DNA from: Halicephalobus mephisto
Taxonomy: Eukaryota; Nematoda; Chromadorea; Rhabditida; Panagrolaimidae
Length of the DNA stretch: 64,000 bases
Assembly (NCBI GenBank): GCA_009193035.1
Contig: SWDT01000039.1
Location: forward strand, 186,001 to 250,000
Direction: 5' to 3'
Below, piece after piece: positions 23,317 to 34,600 of the stretch. The notes beneath the pieces were generated by a model. That model saw only the letters and a list, made by a program, of their open reading frames with translations, was not told where the DNA came from and searched no databases. Position numbers and translations under genes: made by a program. Position 1 is the first letter of the stretch. Each line of letters opens with the position of its first letter.

Positions 23317-24042
23317 AGATATTCAATTTTTGTATAAAACTGCGGGATAAATGTTTATTCTTATTGTTATCTCATTGGTATGGATGATGTGCGAATAAGG
23401 ATAAGGATGATGACTGTATGTAAGCATGAGATGGAAAGTGACAATTTAGATGATCTAATCTCTGGATTACCAGAATTGGGTTTTGTAATTACTTAAGTCA
23501 GTTTTGGGAAGTTTAAAATTGGTTCAGTAAAATGTAAGAGATGAGAGTATTTGAGAATTACTCAGGATAGAATAGGTATCTAAGTTCGAATTGAATTGGA
23601 TTGAAATTTTTCTGCTTTTATTTTTTAATTTCTTGAAGTATTTTATTTAATTCGTTGCTGTTGATTGTTAGATAATTGAGGCTGTTTTTTCCTATGATCT
23701 ACAGCATTAGTCTTATATGACGAAAGTTAATTTTTAGAAGGAAATTAATTGTATGATGTTCGTGGCTACTGTAGCACAGGCTAGGGTTCTGAAGGTTCAC
23801 TTCTTGGATTTCTTTATTCTAAATGATATGTAAAATCCAAATAATAATAATTCTCTGACATAACCGGCTTCATTAACAGCTAATGTCCTCCTACCGTAAC
23901 TTCAGGGGTTATCGCGGTGGGAACTTGTTCATGTCTTATGTCGATTATTGTTGTTGTCTTTGGAATTATATATCGTTTGAAGTAAAGAAGTTCAAGAAGT
24001 GAATTCTCGAGAATCTACCCTGCATCACAGCAATAATACATA
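23317..24042. other. 3' flank of the EB gene; no gene seen
   Basis: Unique-looking sequence without a supported ORF or RNA gene. Confidence 0.5.
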
Positions 24043-24227
24043 CAGTGGAACTTCCTTAAATGTACTCTCGATAAGCGGAAATCCTCCCTGAAGGCAACTG
24101 ACGTGAGGCCTCGACCGCGTGCTGTGTACTGTAGAATCTCCTTAAATACAACCCGAAGACACGGGAGAAATGTTGCTTTTACAAAGGAGTCCCGTTTATC
24201 GAGGGTGTATTTAAAGAAGTTCCACTG
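24043..24227. mobile_element. MITE, 185 bp, Tc1/mariner-type (TA target duplication)
   Basis: Terminal inverted repeats begin CAGTGGAACTTC at the left and end GAAGTTCCACTG at the right. They stay similar for about 38 bp (ACTCTCGATAAGCGG against CCGTTTATCGAGGGT). TA flanks both ends (24041-24042, 24228-24229). There is no coding capacity, so it is non-autonomous. Confidence 0.88.
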
Positions 24228-24581
24228 TATTTCGAAACGATGTGTGTGGTCCGGAACTTTCGCTGTCGAAACGGAATAATCGATACCAGAATCATTGATT
24301 TTTCAAAAATTTCGATTTTATTTTGATCAAAGCTGTTGATTTTTCAAAATCTTCAACATGATTAAAAATCACTTTCAAAAATAATATTATGTCATTTTAA
24401 AAACTTCAGAATTTCAATAAAGTCTGATTGTTCGTTCAAATTTTTAAAATATATTTCAAAAATTATAAATATCTCATACAAAGTCAGAAAATTATTTTTC
24501 GATTTTCAAAATATCTTTGAATAATAAATTTATTTTTCAATACTTTTATAAATTCATTCAATTTTGATATTTATTGATAGA

Positions 24582-24844
24582 TACACAAAAAACGTAATTT
24601 TTAATACAGTAACAGATGCAAATCGTCACTATTATTTTTTAATTTTCGTCACAAATATCGAATATTTATGAAAAAAATTGTCACTATTATTTTTTAATTT
24701 TCATTACAAATGTCGAATATTCACGAAAAAAATCGTCACTATTATTTTTTAGTTTTCGTCACAAATGCCGGAGATTCACGAAAAATGTGACGATTGTGTC
24801 AGATTTCGCAATCGTTACGAGACCGAAAGTCACGCTTTTGTGTA
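24582..24844. mobile_element. MITE-like element B, copy 1, with internal tandem repeat
   Basis: The ends are inverted (TACACAAAAAACGTAA and CACGCTTTTGTGTA). Inside, about three copies of a 57-bp unit containing ATCGTCACTATTATTTTTTA alternate with GTCACAAAT. A shorter copy of the same element lies at 26611-26762. Confidence 0.8.
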
Positions 24845-24940
24845 TTGTTATAATGATTAAATACAGTATTCATATGAATTAATTTCACCATTTTCTGAGT
24901 TGATCTGTTGGAGTACAATGACTGATGATCCATATCGTAA

Positions 24941-26159
24941 TCATATACATTTCAGGATTATTGTGAAATAAAACCACAATTTTTCAGAGATTTTTGAATT
25001 ATTAAAGGCATAGTGGAAGTCGTTTCTGCCGAAAAGTTGGTAATACAACTCCGGAAATTCTCTCCGGAGTTTTTCGGAGTAATCGTTGAGGGATTTCTTA
25101 GAGATGTCGGAGGATATACAGCACTCTATGTGGTGATTGATCCTGACATCTACTCGTTCGTTATAACCAACTAAATTCTTTTTGCAATTCATCACTGTTT
25201 CGAATAAATTATGAAACATGACAAAATCTAATTCGTTTTTATCATTGATCAATTCGTCACCATTTCCCAAAAAACAAAGTTTAAGGACTTTCAAATTAAT
25301 AAATTTTGTGTTCAAAAAATTCAGGAATTTAAAAAAGTCATTAGGATTGTAAAATAACTTTGCTTTTTCGACAGTTAAATCCAAATTTTGGAGATTTTGG
25401 AAATTATAACTGTAAATTGCTAATTATAAAAAATAAAAAATAAAAAACTGACCTTAAATTTAACACAAATAAATCGTCTTCAAAGTTGAGTTTCATATTT
25501 CTGCCGATCAATGAATCTGTTTTGATAAATTCAGCTTTCAGAAAATTATCGAAAGAAAAATTATATAAAATCAATTTTTCAGTGTCAATACGGATGGTAC
25601 TTAAATCTTGAAAGATATTGGGTTTGATCTCAATCCAATCAAACTTTCTGGATTCCAACAACAATTTCGCAGTCGAAAAATCGCATTCCTCCAACCAGAG
25701 CGTTTTGAAATCTAAAAAAAATTATTTTTTATTGAAAACAAAACTCACTCGGATTCTTCAATAACAAATTTGTAAAAACTGCAGGAAGAGGATCTTTGGT
25801 GTAGATCCAAACTTCCTTGACAAAAGACAAAGTCCATCGAAGAATTTGTTCTGTGTGAAAATGTCCTACATCGGTGTCAATTTCGCTATCAGCAACCTAT
25901 GAATTTTTGAAAATAAAACTACAATAGTCGATTAACTCACAAATTTCACGTACAATCCGTAGAATGGAATACTTTTACGTTCATCATAGTAGAAGGACGT
26001 CCGATTATGAAATGCAACACCGTCGAATTTGATTACAGAATTCTCTAAGACAAAAAAGGACTCCTTGCTGGATAGCATAAATCTATTCAAAAATTCTTTA
26101 TTATTTTTCAACGAATAATTTAATTCTTGACAAAGATCATCATAAAATCGTAAATTCAT
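24941..26159 (-). CDS. Uncharacterised nematode family protein, copy 1 (four exons)
   Basis: Exons 26159-25941, 25896-25749, 25711-25453 and 25409-24941 join to 364 aa without frame conflict. I do not recognise the family. It is clearly paralogous to the gene at 41980-43199: same four-exon structure and phases, with aligned blocks such as IDTD near the start of exon 2, DPLPAVFTNLLLKNP against DSLPTDIADLLLRNP, FSTAKLLLESRKFD against FSTVKLLIESRKFD, and IRIDTEKL against IRIDTEQL. There is no signal peptide and no membrane segment. The leucine-rich alternation resembles worm F-box-associated (FTH-like) domains, but no F-box is seen, so function is left open. Confidence 0.75.
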
Positions 26160-26610
26160 TTCGGAAAAAATTTAATCAAAAATTTTATCACGCGATATTT
26201 GAAAATTTACTTTTCCACGTTCTTTTATATTCATTTATCGACGCCGATCAAAAGCTATCTAGATAGCGCATCGTTAGAGACAATGATAAATAAAATAATT
26301 TTAAAATATTAAGTATCCAGCATTAAGAAATCAAGAAGTCAACTTCCGCTGTGCATTTATCGATTTATTATTTCCGCTTTCTTTCATTAATTTACTAATT
26401 CATTTTGATTATGATCATTTTGCACTTTATTTTTATAAAAAAAATCACTAATTAAATCTGACTTAGGCTTGTCTTGAAGGAAGTTTTAGAGGAAAATCAG
26501 ACAAAACAGATTACATACAATTGCTGAACATAACCTGAACTACAGTACAAACTTCGAAGTTTCCTGTACTGGTAGTGAATTCTAAAATTGTGATAATGCA
26601 GTTTATGGTA
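26160..26610. other. Intergenic; no gene seen
   Basis: Unique sequence upstream of the (-) gene, presumably containing its promoter. No ORF supported. Confidence 0.4.
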
Positions 26611-26762
26611 TACACACAAAAAAGTAACTTTTAGTCCAGTAACAAATGCAAATCGTCATTATTATTTTTTAATTTTCGTCACAAAAGTCAAATATTTATA
26701 AAAATGTGACGATTGTTACATTTCACAATCGTTACGAGACCGAAAGTCACGCTTTTTTTGTA
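26611..26762. mobile_element. MITE-like element B, copy 2 (single internal unit)
   Basis: It shares ends (TACACACAAAAAAGTAAC; CGAAAGTCACGC then TTTTTTTGTA) and the core GTTACGAGACCGAAAGTCAC with copy 1. It has only one internal ATCGTCATTATTATTTTTTA unit, so copy number of the internal repeat varies. Confidence 0.8.
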
Positions 26763-28146
26763 GATAACTTTGTTCTTACAAGGGAGTGAATTTTAGCCAA
26801 GATGATCTTTTAGAATGAGTTATATATCCTTTTGAAACTCTTAGAGGAGAACATTCAGAATCTCTATTTCGTTTTTGCAAAACTCTCTTCTGGAATGAGA
26901 TAACTTGGAAAATTTCTCAATTTAGAATTGAGTTTTCTTGCGTTTCTGTTCACTTTTTTTTCAAAAAATCAATGATATTTGTAGTCAATGCAAAAGATAT
27001 ACTTAGTTACAAAGAGAATTATTAAAATTGATTAAATTAAAAAAGAGAATGTTTCCAAAATGGAGGTGTCAGATTTTAACAAAAAATTAAAGAAGCATTT
27101 TTGCGTTTTCTCAACGTGCGATATATAGAATTTTACATATTTATTTCAATTTTCTCGCCCCAGAAGAACGTTCTGCAAAATCGGAATACAGATTCTAAAT
27201 CAACATTTTAAGAGCTTCAAAATGATATAACTCGTTTCAAAAAATCATCTTCACTAAAGTTCATTCCTAATCGGAACGACGATAACGCCACCGATCCAGG
27301 GAGACTACTAACAGTTTTAACAAAGATTTATCGATCATTTGCGTTTGTAACGGTTTAATTACTCAAGTTTGAGATTTGTGTTCAGAATAAAGTAACGAAG
27401 AGACAACATTTCGAACAATTCCTTTGTTAGAAAGGGGTGGTCCAATTACGGTTACCATGAGCGTTCGGTTAATTTGCTGGACTATCACATCGAGATGAAA
27501 AAAGCATAAATTCCCACTGTATCAGAGTTCTAAACATTTTTATTCAAATACATCTCTAGGAACAGAAAACTTTCCTCATCTGGCTGTTACCAGTCAACAT
27601 AAGAACAAATTCTCCACAAACAACTATAAGATTCAGGAGCAACTGACTTTAGGACTTGCTATCCCGATGTTTTATTACATTCTGGATGTGTCGACTGATT
27701 AGGCGGTTTTCCTTCAAAACAATCATATGAGAGTTCTGAATTATCGAATTCTATCTCTTATATCACGTTGATTTGTCTTTCGTTGAATGTAGAAGTACAC
27801 AAACCTCCAAAGATCCTTTATGTGCTCATAGTCATCGTCTACAGTTTCTTTGGAAGAACGAAAAGGTATTTTGAAGTTGATGTAATGATTAATTTTCACT
27901 TTTATCTTTCTATGGTAAATAACCAGTTTATCTTCAGAATCTATAATATCTCTGAAGAAATAAAAAATAGTAAGATCTTAATTTCAGCTGTCATTTCCAT
28001 TGTTTTACCACATGCTTTTCATTTTGTATGTATGTATTATTATTGATATACTAAACAATTTTATCTCTTCACTTTTCGTATGGTTCTAAAGCGAAAAACT
28101 GCACCAATCTCGCTACTGTAGTCAGAAAATAATTACGTACCAATTG
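26763..28146. other. Intergenic; contains an SL1-like 22-mer at 27352
   Basis: No supported gene. An open frame at 27768-28046 has no recognisable features. The SL1-like sequence at 27352-27373 is listed separately. Confidence 0.4.
27352..27373 (+). other. Isolated SL1 leader-like sequence
   Basis: The 22 bases beginning GGTTTAATTACTC and ending AAGTTTGAG differ from canonical SL1 at one position (ACTC for ACCC). The GT donor that follows in SL RNA genes is missing (next bases ATTTGTG), and no Sm site or 3' hairpin follows. It could be an SL RNA pseudogene or a retrocopied trans-spliced mRNA. Confidence 0.4.
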
Positions 28147-28154
28147 TGTTAACA

Positions 28155-28179
28155 CTATTATTATTATTATTACTATTAC

Positions 28180-28221
<42 letters not shown>

Positions 28222-28364
28222 TACTATTACTATTACTATTACTATTACTATTACTATTACTATTACTATTACTATTACTATTACTATTACTATTACTATT
28301 ACTATTACTATTACTATTACTATTACTATTACTATTACTATTACTATTACTATTACTATTATTA
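28155..28364. repeat. Microsatellite (ATT)n / (ATTACT)n
   Basis: About 210 bp of ATT repeats grading into at least 25 copies of ATTACT. It is open in all frames on the + strand as poly-leucine, which is an artefact. Confidence 0.97.
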
Positions 28365-28630
28365 AGGATTGTTATTTCTTATACTATCGTTGGTGTTTAA
28401 TATCTCAAAATATATTATATATCATCCACAATCTAAAAATATTATTTTTTATTCTAAATCAAATTTAAAGAAATATTTGAATAGAATAAAAAAAATGATA
28501 AAAAATCATCGAATTTTCAGTAAAATAACGTGGGTTCAAGTTTAGACTTTTTCTTAGAATATCTTGTAACTTTCAAATAAATTTTAGAAAATATCAATGA
28601 AGTAGAATCTTTGGGGGAAAGTTAAAATCT
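28365..28630. other. 3' flank of the S10 gene
   Basis: AT-rich sequence with no gene; contains the 3' UTR of the minus-strand gene. Confidence 0.4.
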
Positions 28631-31600
28631 TTAGAGGAAAAAAATGAATATCAAAATGGATGAAATAGAGAAACATAGCTTCTTAGCAGAGCCCGAAGGG
28701 AAGTCAGATGTTAATGAAGTCATCGTAGAAGGTTCATTATTGTTAGTGGTTGTTGTAGGTGTTGTAGATGTTGTCGGTGTTGAAGATGTTGTCGGTGCTA
28801 CAGTTGTTGTAGCAGTTGAAGATGCTGTCGGTGCTACAGTTGTTGTAGCAGCAGAAGATGTTGTCGGTGCTACAGTTGTTGTAGCAGTTGAAGATGTAGT
28901 TGTAGTAGTTGAAGATGTTGTAGTAGATGTTGTTGTAGTAGTTGTTGTAGTAGTAGTTGTTGTAGTAGTTGTCGATTGTACACTGTGTCCAGGCTGTGGA
29001 CTCATCGTTGGAGCTGGCATTGGAGGGAGGTACTGAGACTTCAGTGGTTGTGGAGTTAGAGAAAACTGAACGGGATTATTCAACTCAGCGTTGGCCGTTC
29101 CGTTGATAAAGTAAGTAAAGAGTTGCAAAGCTGGACCTGGACGATCGGCAGCGACAAATGTTCCTGCTCCCTGAAGTGACAAGGTTTCAAATTCCATTTT
29201 ACGAAAAGATATTCCAAACCTTGACAGTTACAAGTTCCACTTTGACGTTCTGATTCTTGAACAAGAATTCTTTTCTATAACCTGCGATTTTGTGGCCTCC
29301 ACTTGCTCCTGGTTGGTGATATAACCATTTGGTTCTGTCGATAGTGACAGAAGCAGAGAGGTTACTAGCGAGAGATTCGACAAAGTACTCAGCCTCCATC
29401 GTTGTTGCCTTGAGGGACACGTCTCCGTTGTAGAAGAGGATCTTGAACGGCGTGGTCGCGTTCAGGGACTTCATGTAGGGGCTGTTCATCAACTTGGTGT
29501 AAACATCGCTCATATCATTCTTGTAATCAATGTTGTAAGTTGGTTTATAATTAGGATTATCGGAAGAACTAAAAATTCACATCAATCATGTCTAGAGTTG
29601 TTGAATTCGGATTTCTGAATCAACTTTTAACTAACTCAAGTTCAAAAATCGAGAACTTTAGCAATGTTCAATTATCCTACAATTAGATGAAATTAAAAAA
29701 CTTACGTGCAAAATTCGAAATCCTGAACGTAATCAGGAATGTTCAAAGCGTCTCGAACAGAACTCCGATTGAGGTACTTCTGAATAGCATCGACCATATA
29801 GCACTAAAATCAAAATTATTTCACTTTAACTTGTTTAAAAAACTCACTTGGAATCCACCTTGAGAATCAGTTGATTTGAAGTTCATTCTAGTCTAAAATG
29901 TAATAATTTCAGTTGTTGATACATATCACACTAAGAACGGTCACTTCAAGTCTAAAGAAACTCACAAATTGAGAAACAAAAGCAGCTTTTGTAGCCAGTC
30001 TGTTATCGTGTCTTAGTTTCGAATTCTCTTTTATATGATACTCCCTTTCAGCAAGTTGTTCCTCGAGAGAAGAACCGAAGGATTTATTAACGTATCCATA
30101 GCAGTCTTGATAGATGTTGTAGACATCCAATCTAGAAAGGTCATTGAATATGAAATGTATTCGGTTTTGTAAGTACTCACGCGCTTTTGTAGATTCTTTC
30201 TTCAGAGACTTGCTCCAGAAGTTGTCCACAACTAGAATTCGTATTCAAATTTCCATCAGGAGTAACATAAGAAGAGATATCGCAATAAGTGGTTGTCGGT
30301 GGACAGCAAGCCCTGAGAGCATCCCAGTATTCTTTGGAGACTTGGGCGTGGAAGTACATGAAGTCTCCCATGTGCATCAACTAGGAAAGCGAAATCCATA
30401 AATTGTAGATTTCAAAGAAACTTACATCCCATTTCTTCGACAAGTGACCATTACCGACAAGAATTCCCTTGAATTTCAGACTAGCGAGAGTTGCATCATT
30501 CGCCTGGAAGATATACATTAATAGATTGAAAAAGAAACATGATTGTTGAACTTTGATCTTGATAAACACAATAATCCTACTGTTTCTAACATATTTTTCA
30601 TTAATTGATTAGTAATTTCCTCGATTCTTGTATATTAGGAAATAAGTAAGTTTCACTTTAAAGTTTGTTGAAAAATAATGATGTTAAAAAAAGTGAGATG
30701 ATTGTGTCTTGGAATTAAAATTAAGTAGCTAGATTTGGTCCTGTGATTTTAGTTGTGAATGAGCTTACCGAGATTGCATCAGCAATTTGTTGGGCGATGA
30801 GAGGAACCAGGACACCGGCATAGGTCTCGCCTCCAATGTAGATGTCGTTCATAGTGTAGTCGGTGAAGATCTGGAACCACTGTTTTATGGCCGCAGCGGC
30901 ATCTGCTGCTGTCTATAATGAGTAAAGTAAAATTAACAAAAATTCTAAATAGAACTTTCAGAAGAACTTACATCGTCATCAGTGAAGTTGATATTTTGAT
31001 TCTGACTAACATCCTGCATGGAGAACCCGACTCCTTTGGGGACTTCTATGAAGACAATGGAAGCGTACTTGTTCCACGAGTAGACGTTCTCGAAGAGAGT
31101 CATTCCGTCCGGATTCGGCTTGAATGGACCCATCTCGCTCAACATGCTCGCAACAGAAGAGCAGCCAATATCTCCGGAGAACCAGAACACGACGGGATCT
31201 TCTGGGGGATAATTCTGAGATTCTGCGAACCAGAAGTGAAGATAGTTGCCAGCCGTGGCCCCTTTGGAGGTAGCCACTGTGCTGCATGAACTGAGGAACG
31301 AAAGTGAGTCCCGGAAGATCCCTAACCATCGTTGACTGTTTGATGGTGGTGTTCGAGACTGGGACAGGCGAAGGTTGGTACTGATTCAACAAAGGAGCCG
31401 GTTTGACAAGACTGTAATCGAGTGGAGTACTGTAGTTTAGATTATTGATAAGTTGTAAATCATCTGAAGTCCAGGTCCCGGACGATCAAGCGGGACGAAA
31501 TGACCAGCTGAAAGACATCCAATGGATCGTCATATTGAAAAACAATCCTAAAGTACTAAAGACATCGAAGAATGATATTAACCGACATGCAAAATGACGT

Positions 31601-34600
31601 ACACAACTTCCACTCAGAATTAGAAAAAATCCGAACTTTTTCACCCGATCCTGAGTGGAAATAACATGCACATTATTTTACATATTAATCGATTAATGTT
31701 GATCCTTTAACAAGAATTTTAAATCCCTCAAATTTAACCAAAGTTAAATGAACTACAATTTCGTAAATTTCCACTTACCTCCTTTGACAGTCAACTGATC
31801 GAGTACGATATTCCTTCCAATGATAAATCTCTTTTCGAATCCAGCGATTCTGTGGTCATAATCCCAATTGGAATCATCGACGTACTTGTAGAACCAGGGT
31901 TTTCGGGAGAAAGGCGATATGGCTCCGTGTTTGTAGGCGAGTCGTTCGATGAACCACTCGTCGCCTTTGAATTCGCAAGCCTAAACTTCTGGAGTAATAC
32001 GGTAAAATTCACAGTAACTGACCATGTCAACATCGCCATTGTAAATCAGAATGTTCAACGGCCATCCACTCTGAATAATACTTTCAAAGACAAGAGAAGT
32101 ATCGTTGTGTTGCTGATGATAATGTTCGTTCATGTAATCGCTGAAATTAAACATTCAATTCCCTTTATTAAAATAATAAAAATTCCGTAAAATGTCTCTA
32201 TTACCGTTGTTACCGTAACTCAGGATGATATTACTTTTTTCTACTGGCTAATATCCAAAAGAACTCACTTGCAGTCCTGCCATTTGAGTCCGGCACCGTC
32301 AACGTGGAGGGCTTTCTGAACGTCTGGGTTATTCAAAAAGGCCACTGTAGCGTCATCTTGGTAACAGTACACTCCTCTGAATGGATCGGTGGAGTCCTTG
32401 TTCAATAGTTTGGCTTCATCGATGAATGGATAAGTGTTCGCGAGGACTTGTCCAGGAATGGAGTAGTCATCTTCGACATCCCTCTTCGGTCGTCTTCTGA
32501 TCGATTTTTGCTTCTTGTTAGCAAGACCAGTGTCCGCATAGGGAGGATTATAGCAATCTGAAAGCAATTGTGCAATTGAATATACTTGAAATATTAGAAA
32601 TTTACCTTGATACGTGTTGTAGACGTCATTGCTGAAGTTTATTTCAAAAATTATTAATTAGAAAATAGAATAAACAACTTACAGAGTTCCCCAGACGTTG
32701 TTGAATCCATATTGCTCCACAAGCCGTCCACACTCAGCAATGGTGTCGTTGTCACTTGGAATCGCGTGAGCATTACCGTAAATGTCGAGAGTAATGTACT
32801 GAGTAAAGTCACAAGGAGTCATGTACCCATCTATCTTTTGAGTGTTTCCAGGACAGCAAGCGGAGATCTTCTTGAAGGTTCTGAAACCGAGTTTTATAAC
32901 TACATTTACAGTCTGAACTTACTCGTAATCATAAGTTCCTCGGAAATAAAGGAGGTTGACAGCAGAATTAACTTGCAGAACCTCCGACATTTCTCCGTTC
33001 CCGATGGCAATGCCTGCAAAGTTGATGTCTTTGATGTTGTCCTGTTTGAGCCGCTTGATGAAAGCGTCTGTGAGAGTGGGAATATAGACACCGGCTAAAA
33101 CCACCAATATATATTCTAATTCAACTTTAAATGTGTCCGAACCGTAAGATTCTCCAGTAATGTAGAAGGGTCTGTTCTTGTACTCTGGGAACATGTTAAA
33201 GAAGTACAATAGGGCTTCGACATTGTTTTTTGCCGTCTGAAGATGTATGAACATAATTAAACATCGAAATTATTTAATTGATCTCACCATGTCATCGTTA
33301 TAAGGACCATCACTGGGGTAGTCAGCCCCAGAACTGTAGGAGAACCCGACTCCTCTGGGACTTTCTAAAAAGAGGACATTTCCGGCTTTGGTCCAAGCGA
33401 ACACGTTTTCGTAAATCTTGGATCCATCAGGAGAAGGTCTGAAGGGACCCAATTCGTTGAGCAGTCCACCGAGACTGGAGCAACCAGGACCTCCATTCAG
33501 CCAGAGAATCAGTGGAGCTGTATCTTTCTTGAAGGCACTTTCGATCAGCCAGTAATGAAGATAGACTCCTTTTGTGGCCTGAAGATAACCAGAGTACTGA
33601 TTCTGATTATTGTTCAAAGCGAATGTCAATCCGGGAATATTCGTGATTTTGTCGTGATCCTTGTCGCCAATCGTAGGTGGAGGAGGGTCGGCCTTGACCT
33701 CTCGCTTTGTCCGTGATTTGCCTTGGGCTTTCTGGAGTCTTAGGGCTTTCCTGTAAGCAGAAGAGGATTTCATGGTGTAGGTGGCGTTGGCTAGGAGTTC
33801 TTCAATGCTGTACTGAGGTTTCAACGGAGTGTTGTCTGTCTTGTAGACAATAGAGGTATTCCAGTTTCTGTCATTGAAGAAGTTTGACAGCATCTGCATC
33901 GCCGGACCCGGCCTATCCATCGGAACCATGTGACCAGCACCTGTAAATTATCGTTGGATTGAAGATTTCGTGCTCTTCAAGAACTCAACAGACCTTTAAC
34001 TGTAAGTAAATTCAAAGTAACAACTCCTCCGGCAAACTGTTTTCCGTATCCAGCAATCTGATTACGGTAATGCCATTCAGAATAGGGCTGAGTGGTCTGT
34101 AAGCCCCATCTTTGGCCAATGCTCTCGACGAACCATTGGTCTCCTATGAAGTTGCAGGCCTGAAAAGAACAAACTCGGTACTCTATTGATAAAGTAACTT
34201 CAGGTAATTCAAAGAGATAAATTATTCATGGAAATTCGATGAAATTCCTAGAGATTGTTTGAAGATTATCAACCTTCTATATATAGGTTAGTTATTCTTT
34301 GTCATAAAACAGAAGTTAAAACGAGTCAATTTTTAAGCTAATTCGGACTATTGCACATTTTAAGTTAAAATAACTCATAAACGCGCTTTCTCGATAGCAT
34401 TTACATAGTTGTATTGAAATAACTATAAAGAACTATGAAGAACTGAATGATATCTCATGTATGAGAAAACCCTACATACTGATATAAACAATATAATGTA
34501 CAATAAGGATTAATTGATGTTAAACTCACAAAGTCAGTATCACCGTTGTAGATGAGAATTTTGATAGGATAGTTTGCAGCGATGATTTTATCAAAGAACG

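Noticed and set aside
27768..28046. 92-codon frame with hydrophobic parts
   Set aside because: No recognisable family, no acceptor upstream and no paralogue in the window.
28146..28400. 84-codon poly-leucine open frame
   Set aside because: It is the translation of the ATT/ATTACT microsatellite.
28644..29036. 130-codon Val-rich plus-strand frame
   Set aside because: It is antisense to the Thr-rich stalk of the carboxypeptidase; valine runs are the complement of threonine codons.
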